Part shown: one piece after another, positions 1 to 8,660 of the stretch
Position numbering within the stretch: the first letter of the stretch is position 1
Layout of the letters: every line of letters starts with the position of its first letter
Assembly: GCA_004556395.1 (NCBI GenBank)
Contig: SFHK01000003.1
Span: 48,495-112,494 of the forward strand
Length of the DNA stretch: 64,000 bases
Reading direction: 5' to 3'
Origin: Clostridiales bacterium
Lineage (GTDB): Bacteria > Bacillota > Clostridia > Christensenellales > Aristaeellaceae
Made by a program: the position numbers and the translations under genes
Notes under the pieces: model-generated
The model's input: the letters and a program-made list of their open reading frames with translations, nothing else
Database searches by the model: none
What the model was told of the DNA's origin: nothing

Positions 1-581
1 ACGACGGCCGCATGCACATCCTCGGCAAGATGCTCGAGGTGCTGCCCGCGCCGCGTCCGCAGCTGAGCAAGTACGCGCCCAAGATCATCCAGTTCAAGAT
101 TAACCCCGAGAAGATCGGCGAGGTTGTCGGCCCGCGCGGCAAGATGATCAACAAGATCATCGAGGAAACCGGCGTGAAGATCGACATCGAAGACGACGGC
201 AGCGTCTATATCGCCACCAACGACGATCAGGCTGCGCAGCGCGCCAAGTCCATCATCGAGGGCATCGTGCGCGAGCTGCAGGTGGGCGACGTGTTTGTGG
301 GCAAGGTTGTCCGCATCATGTCCTTCGGCGCGTTCGTCGAGTACGCGCCCGGCAAGGACGGCATGATCCACATTTCCAAGCTCGCCAACGAGCGCGTGGA
401 AAAGGTGGAGGACGTTGTGAACATCGGCGACACGCTCGAATGCCGCGTGGCGGAGATCGACGCGCAGGGCCGCATCAATCTGGTTCGCAACGACATCAAG
501 TACGACAACGAGGCCATGCCCGTCCGTCGTCCCCCGCGTCCGGACAATCGCCGCGGCGGAGATCGCGGTGGACGCAGATAA
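1..581 (+). CDS. pnp: Polyribonucleotide nucleotidyltransferase, C-terminal part (runs off the left edge)
   Basis: This is the C-terminal end of PNPase, the phosphorolytic 3'-5' exoribonuclease of RNA turnover. The reading frame is open from base 3, and the first visible residues ([10 protein letters not shown]) match the end of the second RNase PH-like core. They are followed by a KH domain with the GxxG loop VGPRGKMI, then an S1 domain ([12 protein letters not shown]... through [10 protein letters not shown]), and an Arg/Gly-rich basic tail. The catalytic cores lie outside the window. The M16 peptidase gene follows after about 80 bases, the pnp-peptidase order known from Bacillus (pnp, ylxY, mlpA), which supports the identification. 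Only the left boundary is uncertain. Confidence 0.97.
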   Translation, partial: DGRMHILGKMLEVLPAPRPQLSKYAPKIIQFKINPEKIGEVVGPRGKMINKIIEETGVKIDIEDDGSVYIATNDDQAAQRAKSIIEGIVRELQVGDVFVGKVVRIMSFGAFVEYAPGKDGMIHISKLANERVEKVEDVVNIGDTLECRVAEIDAQGRINLVRNDIKYDNEAMPVRRPPRPDNRRGGDRGGRR

Positions 582-662
582 CCGGTTCCTGAACGAAACG
601 TACGAAAGCCGCGCGCGGGTGCAAACGCCCGCGCACGGCAGTCTTTATTATTGGAGGCAAAT

Positions 663-1904
663 ATGGCATTTGATCTGAAGACGCTGCCGAACGGTCTGCG
701 CATCATCGGCGAGCACATGCCCGGCTACCGCTCCGTGGCGGTGGGTCTGTGGGTGGAAAGCGGTTCGCAGTATGAAACGCCCAGCGAAAACGGCATCAGC
801 CACTTTATCGAGCACATGCTGTTCAAGGGCACCGAAAAGCGCTCCGCACGCGACATTGCCGAGGAAATGGACGCCGTCGGCGGACAGCTGAACGCGTTCA
901 CCAGCAAGGAATGCACCTGCTTCTACGCCAAGGTTGTGGACGAGCACCTGCCGCTGGCGATGGACGTAATCAGCGATCTGGTGCTGTCCTCCCGTCTGGA
1001 TCCCGCGGACATCGAACGCGAAAAGGGCGTGGTGATCGAGGAGATCAACATGGCCGAGGATACGCCGGAGGATCTGGTGTTTGAGCTGCTGATGCTGGCG
1101 CATTACGGCGACCAGCCGGTCGCGCGTCCCATCCTGGGCACCGAGGCCAGCGTTTCCGCGCTCACGCGCGAGCGCATCACTGACTATATGCGCCGCATGT
1201 ACCGCCCGGAATGCGCCGTGCTGGCGCTGGCGGGCAACTATAACTGGAACGAGGTCGTCAGGCAGGCGCAGACGCTGTACGGCGGCTGGCAGCCGACGGG
1301 CGAAAAGCGCCCGGTCATCGAGACCAACGCCGTCGCGCCCCGCGTGATGCGCCGGAAGAAGGACATTGAGCAGCTGCATCTCTGCCTCGGCTTCCCGTCC
1401 TGCGGCATCGGCGCGGCCGACGTGTATCCCACGGCGGTGTTCAACAGCGCCTACGGCGGAGCCATGTCCTCGCGCCTGTTCCAGTCGATTCGCGAGGAAC
1501 GCGGCATGGCCTATTCGGTCTACTCCTACCCCAACCCGATGAGCGGTACCGGCGTGCTGGCCGTGTACGCGGGCACCAGCCCGGAGCACGCGGGCGAGGT
1601 TGTGCGCATGCTGAATGAGGAAACGAAGAAGCTGGCCGAAGGCGGACTGACCGAGAAGGAGTTCAAGCAGGCGAAGGAACAGCTGCTCTCCGGCTTCATA
1701 CTGGGGCAGGAATCCACCTCCAGCCGCATGAACGCCATCGGCCGCCGTCTTCTGCTGCTCGGCGACACACAGACCGACGAGGATGTGGTTGAGAAGATTC
1801 GCGGCATCACCTTTGAGGGCGTGAACGCGCTGGCGCGCCGCGTGCTCACGTCGCCCCGCAGCGCCGCGATCGTCGGAAACGGCGCGGAGGACGTTGAAAT
1901 CTGA
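663..1904 (+). CDS. M16 family zinc peptidase (YmxG/MlpA-like)
   Basis: Predicted M16 (insulinase/processing-peptidase) metalloprotease of 413 aa, the usual length for single-chain bacterial members. The inverted zinc motif is intact: HFIEH gives His47, Glu50 and His51, and a third ligand is expected at the Glu pair of VVIEEINM near residue 127. The C-terminal half carries the typical substrate-side domain with RLFQSIREERGMAYSVYS. The ATG at 663 is chosen because GGAGG lies six bases upstream; an in-frame TTG at 651 has no such site. No signal peptide is seen, so it is probably cytoplasmic. The position directly after pnp matches Bacillus mlpA. The substrate is unknown. Confidence 0.93.
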   Translation: MAFDLKTLPNGLRIIGEHMPGYRSVAVGLWVESGSQYETPSENGISHFIEHMLFKGTEKRSARDIAEEMDAVGGQLNAFTSKECTCFYAKVVDEHLPLAMDVISDLVLSSRLDPADIEREKGVVIEEINMAEDTPEDLVFELLMLAHYGDQPVARPILGTEASVSALTRERITDYMRRMYRPECAVLALAGNYNWNEVVRQAQTLYGGWQPTGEKRPVIETNAVAPRVMRRKKDIEQLHLCLGFPSCGIGAADVYPTAVFNSAYGGAMSSRLFQSIREERGMAYSVYSYPNPMSGTGVLAVYAGTSPEHAGEVVRMLNEETKKLAEGGLTEKEFKQAKEQLLSGFILGQESTSSRMNAIGRRLLLLGDTQTDEDVVEKIRGITFEGVNALARRVLTSPRSAAIVGNGAEDVEI

Positions 1905-1960
1905 TGCATCCCGCGTCGCCCGCCCGGGCGGCGCGGCTTCACATACAAAGGGGTGAAAAT

Positions 1961-3076
1961 GTGGAACAGAACCTGCAGGCTCTGAAACAGGCCGCCGTGC
2001 TGTATCCGCTGGTCGCGATTTTATTCACGCTGCCCTACGTCGCCTTCAATTACCGCAAATACGGCTCCGTGTTCAGCCTGCGCATTCTGATCGTGTATTC
2101 CTTTGCGCTGTACATGCTGTGCGTGTACTGTCTGGTCATCTTACCGCTGCCCACGAGGGAAGCGGCGAAGGCGCTTTCGGGGCACAAGGCGCAACTGACA
2201 CCCTTCAACTTCGTTGCCGACATCATCAAGCATTCGCAGGTTTCTCTGAAGGACCCCCTGTCCTTCCTGACGCTGATCAACAACCCGGCGTTTCTGGGCG
2301 CGGCGTTCAACCTGCTGATGACGCTGCCGCTGGGCGTCTACCTGCGCTATTACTTCCGCTGCGGCTGGCTGAAAACGCTGCTGACCGGCTTCGGGCTGTC
2401 CCTGTTCTTCGAGCTTACACAGCTGACGGGGCTGTATTTCATCTATCCGGGAAGCTATCGCCTGTTCGACGTGGACGATCTGATGATCAACACGCTGGGC
2501 ACAATGGTCGGCTTCTGGCTCGCCAGACCGCTCACGCGCTGGCTGCCCAGCCGCGACCGACTGGACAGCATCAGTCTGGAACGCGGCCGCCGCGTATCGC
2601 TTCTGCGGCGCATGCTGGCCATGGCGTACGATCTGGCCATCTGCGGCATTCTGGCGATGATCCTCTGCCAGATTCTCCGCATCGGCTTCCGCTTCTGGTT
2701 CGTCGCGCTGCTCCAGTGCGCCGGGCCCATTCTCCTGCGCGGCCAGACCGTCGGCTGCCGCCTTACGCGACTGCGCCTTCAGAAAAAGGATGGCTCGCGC
2801 CCGGAATGGTATCGCTATCTCATCCGCTACGGCAGCATGGCGCTGGTGATGGTCTATCTGCCGAACTGGCTTCTGCGGCTGATCGGCATTCTGAAGGATC
2901 AGAATCATTTCTCCGCTTCCACGACAGTCAGCCTGACCGCCGCGCTCATCGCCGGCTATATGGGCTGCCTGCTGTTCGAGGTCATTCGCGTGCTGATGCA
3001 TCGCTCACTGTTCTATGAGCGCCTGTCAGGCGCGTATATCGTGAGCACCGTGCGGCCAACGTCTCAAAAAGAGTAA
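1961..3076 (+). CDS. VanZ-like membrane protein with C-terminal RDD domain
   Basis: Integral membrane protein of about 371 aa. The N-terminal half is VanZ-like: several hydrophobic segments, a loop with TPFNFVADII, and the family signature around LFFELTQLTG and FDVDDLMINTLG. The C-terminal half looks like an RDD domain (RRMLAMAYDLAICGILAMIL, then GPILLRGQTVGCRLTRLRL). VanZ proteins are linked to low-level teicoplanin resistance and envelope functions; the role of this fusion is unknown. The GTG at 1961 is preferred because AAAGGGG lies about seven bases upstream. A longer frame could start at an ATG at 1904 that overlaps the preceding stop, but it has no ribosome site and a Pro/Ala/Arg-rich leader unlike the family. 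Confidence 0.8.
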   Translation: MEQNLQALKQAAVLYPLVAILFTLPYVAFNYRKYGSVFSLRILIVYSFALYMLCVYCLVILPLPTREAAKALSGHKAQLTPFNFVADIIKHSQVSLKDPLSFLTLINNPAFLGAAFNLLMTLPLGVYLRYYFRCGWLKTLLTGFGLSLFFELTQLTGLYFIYPGSYRLFDVDDLMINTLGTMVGFWLARPLTRWLPSRDRLDSISLERGRRVSLLRRMLAMAYDLAICGILAMILCQILRIGFRFWFVALLQCAGPILLRGQTVGCRLTRLRLQKKDGSRPEWYRYLIRYGSMALVMVYLPNWLLRLIGILKDQNHFSASTTVSLTAALIAGYMGCLLFEVIRVLMHRSLFYERLSGAYIVSTVRPTSQKE

Positions 3077-3121
3077 CCTTCCCCTCCCTGTGATACGTAG
3101 CCTTCAAAACATTCAAAGGAA

Positions 3122-3161
3122 CAGGACGACGCCGCTTCGCGTTTGAAACAGCGTCGTCCTG
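3122..3161. terminator. Bidirectional terminator between convergent genes
   Basis: A perfect 11-base stem (CAGGACGACGC / GCGTCGTCCTG) with an 18-base loop is followed by CTTTTA on the + strand. It lies between the VanZ-RDD gene and the convergent LCP gene and can end both transcripts. Confidence 0.75.
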
Positions 3162-3188
3162 CTTTTATGCGCCCGTCCGGGCGCGGTG

Positions 3189-4469
3189 TCAGTTGTTCAG
3201 ATAGATAAACCGATGCAGCTCGTCGGTGTTGGCCTGAATGTCCATGTCATACAGCAGGGACTTCTCCTTCACCGTGCCCTCCTTATAGGTGCCGGGAACC
3301 GGCAGACGCAACTCCGCCGCGCTGGTGAAGTTCTCGCGTTCAAGAACGATCTTGGCAAGATTGATAATCTCCGTCACCTGCAAATTAGTTTTGAAATAGG
3401 GCGCGCATTGCGGCACCAGCCCGAACAGATCCGTAACGCTGGCGTTGCGCATTCTTTCCATCAGCTTGTTGAGAACCTTGCGCTGACGCTCCGCGCGGGC
3501 GTAGTCGCTGTCCAGCTTACGGATGCGGGCGTAGCCCAGCGTCTGCATGCCGTTCAGATGCGTGTTCGCGCCGTAGGTCGTCAGGAGCGTGTTCTCATAT
3601 TCGGCCTTGGCCTCGTCATAATCGCGGCCGTCGTAGTGAACCTCGATCAGGTACTGCTCCTTCACGTTCTTGTTGATCATGTCCATCTCGTTCTGCGAGA
3701 TGTTCACGTCAATGCCGCCCAGAATCTCGGCGATCTTCGCAAAGCCCTTGAAGTCGACGTAGGCATAATGCTGGATGTTCATGCCGAAGTACTCGTTCAC
3801 GGTCTTGATCGCCAGTTTCGCGCCGCCGTAGAAGTACGCGCTGTTGATGCGCGCGTCCTTATATTTGCCCATCGTCACGGCGGTATCGCGCATGATGGAG
3901 GCCAGCTTCACGTTGCCGGTCTTTTTGTTGATCGAGCAGATGATCATGGTATCCGTGCGCGCGGCTTCGTTTTTGTTGCGCGCGTCCGCGCCCAGCAGAA
4001 GCACGTTCAGCCAGTCCTCGCTGAGACCGGGCGTGATGCTCAGATCCTCAACGGAAATGGAGTTCCCGTCCGCCAGATTCACGTCGGTCTGTTCGCTGTT
4101 TTTGAGCATCTGCTCATAGGCCTCGCCGGTGAACGAATCGCCTCCGCTCGCTGCGGGCGTTCCGGTCGTGGCAGACGGCTCCGCCGTTCGATCCGGCGTC
4201 GCGCCCTTCTTGGGCAGCAGAATGATCATAACCACAACCGCCGCCACCAGCAGAAGCGCCAGCGCGATCAGCGGCGCGACATTGCGTTTTTTCCGGCCGC
4301 GTCTTTTGGGCGCGGCACCCGGCCGCCGCTGCGCGGGACGCTGCCCGTTCGCGGGACGACGCGGAGCCGTGCCCGCCGGGCGCGCTCCCTGCGCCGGTCT
4401 CCGTGCGCCCGCTTCCGCGCTGTGCGCGGCGGGACGAACGCGCTTCGGCTCTGTGCTTCGTTTTTCCAT
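3189..4469 (-). CDS. LytR-CpsA-Psr (LCP) family cell-wall glycopolymer ligase
   Basis: LCP enzymes transfer teichoic-acid-like or capsular polymers from an undecaprenyl carrier to peptidoglycan on the outer face of the membrane. This 426-aa protein has a long basic Pro/Arg/Ala-rich cytoplasmic N-terminus (residues 1-62), one transmembrane helix (about 64-85), a Ser/Thr/Gly-rich linker, and an LCP domain beginning near LLLGADARNKNEAARTDTMI. Conserved Arg/Asp stretches follow (ASIMRDTAV, INSAYFYGG, LGYARIRKLDSDYARAERQR). The ATG at 4469 is chosen because GGAGG lies about nine bases upstream; an upstream in-frame ATG at 4499 lacks one. The gene stands alone between terminators. Confidence 0.93.
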   Translation of the reverse strand: MEKRSTEPKRVRPAAHSAEAGARRPAQGARPAGTAPRRPANGQRPAQRRPGAAPKRRGRKKRNVAPLIALALLLVAAVVVMIILLPKKGATPDRTAEPSATTGTPAASGGDSFTGEAYEQMLKNSEQTDVNLADGNSISVEDLSITPGLSEDWLNVLLLGADARNKNEAARTDTMIICSINKKTGNVKLASIMRDTAVTMGKYKDARINSAYFYGGAKLAIKTVNEYFGMNIQHYAYVDFKGFAKIAEILGGIDVNISQNEMDMINKNVKEQYLIEVHYDGRDYDEAKAEYENTLLTTYGANTHLNGMQTLGYARIRKLDSDYARAERQRKVLNKLMERMRNASVTDLFGLVPQCAPYFKTNLQVTEIINLAKIVLERENFTSAAELRLPVPGTYKEGTVKEKSLLYDMDIQANTDELHRFIYLNN

Positions 4470-4573
4470 ATATTGGTACCTCCAGTATCCGGTGTTCAAA
4501 ATTACCCGTATATATTATACATGAACCGCCGGAATATTGCAAGGTATTTCGATTTTTCCCGTAGGAATGACAA

Positions 4574-4612
4574 ACAAAAAACGGAATGCCCCGTTTTTAT
4601 CGAAGCATTCCG
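4574..4612 (-). terminator. Terminator of the coat-protein pair
   Basis: On the minus strand, CGGAATGC and GCATTCCG pair around a 15-base loop, followed by a T-rich tract (TTTTTTG). It lies just past the stop of the CotF-like gene. Confidence 0.75.
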
Positions 4613-4621
4613 CAGGATACG

Positions 4622-4897
4622 TCAGTTCAGCTCGTTCTGCATGCGGCTGAAGCGCTGCTTGGCGCCGGTGAGCACGTTCACGTCGGCTTCCTGACCCTTG
4701 AACCAGCCCATCTGCTCCATCTTCGCGAACACCTGATACTGATCCTTCACGCAGCCGTTCAGGTTATCGGTGAGCACGGTGCGCAGCGGCATCTCGGACG
4801 CTTCCGGGATGAAGGTGCCATAGTTGTGAATGAGATACTTCTCCTGCTCGAGCAGGTCTTCCATGCCGTACTGATCGTTCATGACGTTTTCGTTCAT
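4622..4897 (-). CDS. Coat F domain protein (spore coat CotF-like)
   Basis: A 91-aa, mostly helical protein. It has the CotF signature of a short acidic start followed by MEDLLEQEKYLIHNYGTFI, then EASEMPLRTVL and a C-terminal helical hairpin (VFAKMEQMGWFKGQEADVN). CotF-family proteins are spore coat components in Bacillus and are widespread in spore-forming Clostridia. It follows a second small helical protein gene by 17 bases, and the pair shares a terminator, so they probably form one transcript. AAAGGAGG lies eight bases before the ATG. The family assignment is strong; a coat location in this organism is inferred. Confidence 0.85.
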   Translation of the reverse strand: MNENVMNDQYGMEDLLEQEKYLIHNYGTFIPEASEMPLRTVLTDNLNGCVKDQYQVFAKMEQMGWFKGQEADVNVLTGAKQRFSRMQNELN

Positions 4898-4914
4898 TTC
4901 GCGCGCCTCCTTTC

Positions 4915-5115
4915 TTACTGCCAGCTGTTCAGATAGTTGAACAGACGGTCATAGCGCTGCTTATGGCAGTTGGCCAGCTCGCCGGCCAGCGTTTTCAGCT
5001 CCGCGTTCTGGAAGGTCTGCGCGTAGTGCTCCGCCTTTTTGCAGGCGATGAACTCGTGCGTCAGCTGATCCTGAAGAATGGAAAGGCTTTTGGACTGAAT
5101 CATTCCGGTAGGCAT
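4915..5115 (-). CDS. Small helical protein co-transcribed with the CotF-like gene
   Basis: A 66-aa protein predicted to be an all-alpha hairpin (SKSLSILQDQLTHEFIACKK, then ELKTLAGELANCHKQRYDRL). AAGGAGG lies eight bases before its ATG. It precedes the CotF-like gene by 17 bases on the same strand, and many Clostridia have similar small coat-associated proteins next to cotF genes. The two short chains could together form a ferritin-like helical bundle, but this is inference. No catalytic motif or membrane segment is seen. Confidence 0.75.
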   Translation of the reverse strand: MPTGMIQSKSLSILQDQLTHEFIACKKAEHYAQTFQNAELKTLAGELANCHKQRYDRLFNYLNSWQ

Positions 5116-5202
5116 TTTCGTTTTCCTCCTTTTTAATAGGAATGCCGGATTTATTCATGCCCCCGGAATCGCCGCGCTATACGCAACCAAAGCCATGCTT
5201 TC

Positions 5203-5257
5203 GCCGTCAAAGAAAGAAAATTCGGCCTTTGACGGCGCGCGGATTTCGTGTTATACT
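5203..5257 (+). promoter_or_regulatory. Promoter of the PBP gene with overlapping inverted repeat
   Basis: A -35 box TTGACG (5229-5234) and a -10 box TATACT (5252-5257) are separated by exactly 17 bases. The -35 box lies inside the right arm of a perfect 10-base inverted repeat (GCCGTCAAAG at 5203-5212, CTTTGACGGC at 5227-5236), a plausible operator. The start codon is about 35 bases downstream. Confidence 0.65.
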
Positions 5258-5292
5258 ATGCTTGGTTTGATATATACTTTACGGAGGGCTTC

Positions 5293-7722
5293 ATGAGCAA
5301 GCAGAATCCTTTGTTTGTGCCGCGCAACGGCTATGGAAATTTCATCCTGTCCGTGTTCATGACCACGGTGAAGATGCTGGTGATTCTGATTCTGATCATC
5401 GGCTTTTCGGCCACGGGTCTTGTGATGGGCATCGCGAAGGCATGGGTTGACACGTCGCCCGACCTCGATCTGGATCTTTTCAACTCGCAGGCGCAGACGT
5501 CCTTCATCTACGACAAGTACGGCAACCTGATCACCACCTTCCGCGGAACGGAAAACCGCGTGTATTGCACGTATGACGAGCTTCCGCAGAATCTGATCAA
5601 TGCCGTGATTTCCGCCGAGGACGCGCATTTCTGGGAGCACAGCGGCGTGGACGTGCACCGCTATCTGGGCGCGCTGGTGGGCAACCTGCTCTCCGGCAAC
5701 AACCAGGGCGGCAGCACGATCACCTGCCAGCTGATCAAGCAGACGCTGCTTTCCAGCGAACAGACCTACAAGCGCAAGGTGCAGGAAGCCTATCTCGCGC
5801 TGCGGCTGGAAGAAACGCTGACGGGCCTGTTTTCCGGCGACACGCGCTCGGCCAAGGAGCGCATCCTTGTGGAATACATGAACGTCGTCTACATGGGCGG
5901 CTCGCTGTACGGCGTAAAGACCGCCGCGCAGGATTACTTCGGCAAGGATTTAAGCGAGCTTTCGCTGAAGGAATGCGCCATGCTCGCGCGCCTGATCAAG
6001 AATCCCTATCGCTATAATCCCCGCACGAATTACTACATTCGCAACACCCCGGAGGAGAGCGAAAAGGGCGCGAACTACATTCTGGAGGAGATGTATAGCT
6101 ACGGCTTCATCACCCTTGAGGAATGCGAGCAGGCCAAGGCCGAAACGCTTCAGGTGCTTCAGACCAGCTCGTCCGCCGAAAAGATGTATGACCACGCCTA
6201 CTACGTTGAATACGCCATCTACGACGTGGTGACCAAGATGCTGCGCGTGGAACAGAAGGAAGACACCACCGCCAACCGCGCCGCCATGGAAAACAAGCTG
6301 CGCACCGGCGGCTACCACATCTATCTGAGTCTCGACCCGCAGATGCAGTCCACGGTTCAGAAGGTCATTTCCGAATGGAACCGCTATCCGGACACGCGCT
6401 ATAAGTCCGACCGCTACAAGAAATCGCTGACGAACGGCGAATACGTGAACGTCGTGGAGCCGCAGGCCGCCTGCGCTGTGGTGGACTGGCACACGGGCGA
6501 GCTGGTCGCCATCGTCGGCGGCCGAAGCGAGCCCACGGCGCGCAAACAGCTGAACCGCGCCTACCAGATGAACATGCCCGTCGGCTCGTCCATCAAGCCG
6601 CTAAGCGTGTACGGTCCGGCCTTTGACATGGGCTGGTCGCCGGGCTCCCCCGTGCTCAACCTGCCCATTCGCATCAAGGGCTGGGACAGCAAGCAGGGCT
6701 ATCCCAACAACTACGGCGGCGGCAGCTTCAACGGCTGCGAATCGATGCGCTACGCCATCAACAAATCGCACAACTATTCCACGGCGCAGGCGCTGTACAC
6801 CTATGTCGGCATCTCGAATTCCGTCAACTACCTGCTGCGGCTGGGCGTTTCGTCGTCCCACATTCAGGCCACCGGCTCGGGTCTCGCGCTGGGCTCCTCC
6901 GGCATTTCCGTCATCGAAATGGCCACAGCCTTCGGCGCAATCGCCAATTTAGGCGAATATCAGGAGTCGTACGCCTTCTCGAAGGTGCTGTACGACGACA
7001 ACAAAACGCCCTACATCGTGGCGCGCGACGTGCAGATTCGCCGCGAAGCGTTCAAGCCCTCCACCGCCTACATGCTGGTGGACGTGCTGAAGGACTGTGT
7101 GTCCGGCTCCAGCGGAACCGGCTCCCGCGCCAAGTTCGGCGGCTTCACCGTGGCCGGAAAGACCGGCACCAACTCGGACGCCTGCGGCGTATTCTTTGCC
7201 GGCATGACCGCGTACTATTCCTGCGCGGTGTGGATCGGCCACGACAACTACAAGCCGCTGGTTTCCAACGCGACCGGCGGAACCTACGCCGCGCCGCTGT
7301 GGGCGGCGGTGATGAGTCAGGTGCATTCCTACGCCGGAATTACGAAGGATCGCGCCATCATCAGCGGCAGCGCCTCCGATTACGGACTGGTTCTCGCCGA
7401 AGCCTGCGGCGTGAGCGGCATGCGTCCCACCGATTCCTGCCGCCGCGACGCGAACGGCTATTCCGTCACGCGCGATTACTATCTGGACGGCACGCAGCCC
7501 ACGGTCAACTGCAACATGCACCGCACCGTGACGCTGTGCACGCGCTCCAACAAGCGCCCCAACGGCAACTGCACCTCCACGCGCTCCTACGGCATCATCT
7601 ACATTCCGCAGGGGCACCCGCTCCGGCAGGCGGAGAGTCTGGCACAGGTGCGGCAGTACTTTAAGGGCGCGACGGTCAAGCAGGATCTGTCCGACTTTGG
7701 AACCTGCAACATCTGCCACTGA
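5293..7722 (+). CDS. Class A penicillin-binding protein (transglycosylase/transpeptidase)
   Basis: Bifunctional peptidoglycan synthase of 809 aa. It has a short cytoplasmic tail, one membrane anchor (about 18-48), a GT51 glycosyltransferase domain with ISAEDAHFWEHSGVD and QGGSTITCQLIKQ (polymerising lipid II), then a penicillin-binding transpeptidase domain. Its active-site motifs are present: the SxxK serine in PVGSSIKPL near residue 432, the SxN motif in NKSHNYSTA, and KTGT in AGKTGTNSD. The C-terminal tail is Cys-containing and Asn/Arg-rich (CNMHRTVTLC, ending CNICH), with four or more cysteines outside the catalytic domains, which is somewhat unusual. The ATG at 5293 has GGAGG five bases upstream; an earlier in-frame ATG at 5248 overlaps the predicted promoter. 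Confidence 0.96.
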   Translation: MSKQNPLFVPRNGYGNFILSVFMTTVKMLVILILIIGFSATGLVMGIAKAWVDTSPDLDLDLFNSQAQTSFIYDKYGNLITTFRGTENRVYCTYDELPQNLINAVISAEDAHFWEHSGVDVHRYLGALVGNLLSGNNQGGSTITCQLIKQTLLSSEQTYKRKVQEAYLALRLEETLTGLFSGDTRSAKERILVEYMNVVYMGGSLYGVKTAAQDYFGKDLSELSLKECAMLARLIKNPYRYNPRTNYYIRNTPEESEKGANYILEEMYSYGFITLEECEQAKAETLQVLQTSSSAEKMYDHAYYVEYAIYDVVTKMLRVEQKEDTTANRAAMENKLRTGGYHIYLSLDPQMQSTVQKVISEWNRYPDTRYKSDRYKKSLTNGEYVNVVEPQAACAVVDWHTGELVAIVGGRSEPTARKQLNRAYQMNMPVGSSIKPLSVYGPAFDMGWSPGSPVLNLPIRIKGWDSKQGYPNNYGGGSFNGCESMRYAINKSHNYSTAQALYTYVGISNSVNYLLRLGVSSSHIQATGSGLALGSSGISVIEMATAFGAIANLGEYQESYAFSKVLYDDNKTPYIVARDVQIRREAFKPSTAYMLVDVLKDCVSGSSGTGSRAKFGGFTVAGKTGTNSDACGVFFAGMTAYYSCAVWIGHDNYKPLVSNATGGTYAAPLWAAVMSQVHSYAGITKDRAIISGSASDYGLVLAEACGVSGMRPTDSCRRDANGYSVTRDYYLDGTQPTVNCNMHRTVTLCTRSNKRPNGNCTSTRSYGIIYIPQGHPLRQAESLAQVRQYFKGATVKQDLSDFGTCNICH

Positions 7723-7749
7723 CCGACGATTTCACAAAGTGAGGTTTGA

Positions 7750-8544
7750 ATGAAGAAGAACACCGTCCGCCGCCGCCCCTCGAAGGTCGTAAACCTTCTC
7801 TTTCTGCTTGTGGGCGTGCTGTGCTTCGTTTACTACTTTGCCAACGGCTTCCTCATCCGCTTCGGCCAGTCGCTTCTGTGGCTGTGGCCGCTGATCGGAA
7901 CGGCGCTGCTCGTGCGCTTTGCGCTGGTCGCGCGCATGATCCGTACCGGCCGGCCATCGCCCCTTCCGCGCGGGTTCCTGCGCGTCATACACGTGCTGGT
8001 GGCTGTCGGGCTCGTCATTCTGTTCGCCGTTGAAGGCATCATCATCAAAGGCGCGCTGGAGCCCACGCCCGCGGGGCTGGACTGCATCATCGTGCTGGGC
8101 GCGAAGGTCAACGGAACCTCTCCCAGCGGCGCGCTGCGCAACCGCATTGAGGTCGCCGCCGAATACGCGCTGGCGAACCCGGACACGCTCGTGATTGCTT
8201 CCGGCGGGCAGGGCGAGGACGAGGGCATCAGCGAAGCGGAATGCATCCGGCGCGGGCTGGTGGCGCGCGGCGTTCCGGAGGAGCGCATCCTGCTGGAATC
8301 GCTCTCCACGTCCACGCGGGAGAACCTGCGCTTCTCGCTTGAAAAACTCGAAAACCCGGACGAACTGTCCATCGGCGTCGTCACCAACAACTTTCACGTG
8401 TTTCGCGCCATGAAAATTGCGCGTTCGCTGCACAACGGCGAGACGTACGCCGTGCCGGTGGCCACCTCGCTGTTCAGTCTGCCCCACTACCTGCTGCGCG
8501 AATTCTTCGCCACCTGCGTAGGCTTCGTCACAGGCGCGTGGTAA
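7750..8544 (+). CDS. YdcF/SanA-like DUF218 membrane protein
   Basis: A 264-aa protein with three hydrophobic N-terminal segments (about residues 15-35, 40-60 and 75-100), followed by a DUF218 domain. The hallmark stretches are DCIIVLGAKVNG, LVIASGGQGEDEGISEAE, LESLSTSTRENL and GVVTNNFHVFRAM. DUF218 proteins such as SanA, YdcF and ElyC act at the membrane in envelope or undecaprenyl-carrier processes, though the reaction is not settled. It lies 27 bases after the PBP gene with GTGAGGT before its ATG, so co-transcription with a peptidoglycan synthase is likely and fits an envelope role. Confidence 0.88.
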   Translation: MKKNTVRRRPSKVVNLLFLLVGVLCFVYYFANGFLIRFGQSLLWLWPLIGTALLVRFALVARMIRTGRPSPLPRGFLRVIHVLVAVGLVILFAVEGIIIKGALEPTPAGLDCIIVLGAKVNGTSPSGALRNRIEVAAEYALANPDTLVIASGGQGEDEGISEAECIRRGLVARGVPEERILLESLSTSTRENLRFSLEKLENPDELSIGVVTNNFHVFRAMKIARSLHNGETYAVPVATSLFSLPHYLLREFFATCVGFVTGAW

Positions 8545-8567
8545 CGTTCGATTGATAAATTTTCCGC

Positions 8568-8605
8568 AAACCGCCATTCCGTTCGGAGGGCGGTTTCCTT
8601 TTTAA
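8568..8605 (+). terminator. Rho-independent terminator after the PBP-DUF218 unit
   Basis: AAACCGCC and GGCGGTTT pair (8568-8575 with 8589-8596) around a 13-base loop, followed by CCTTTTTAA. Confidence 0.8.
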
Positions 8606-8660
8606 ACGAAAAATGCTATACTGAACTCATTCTTACTTTCCGAAATGAGGCGTTGTCTTT

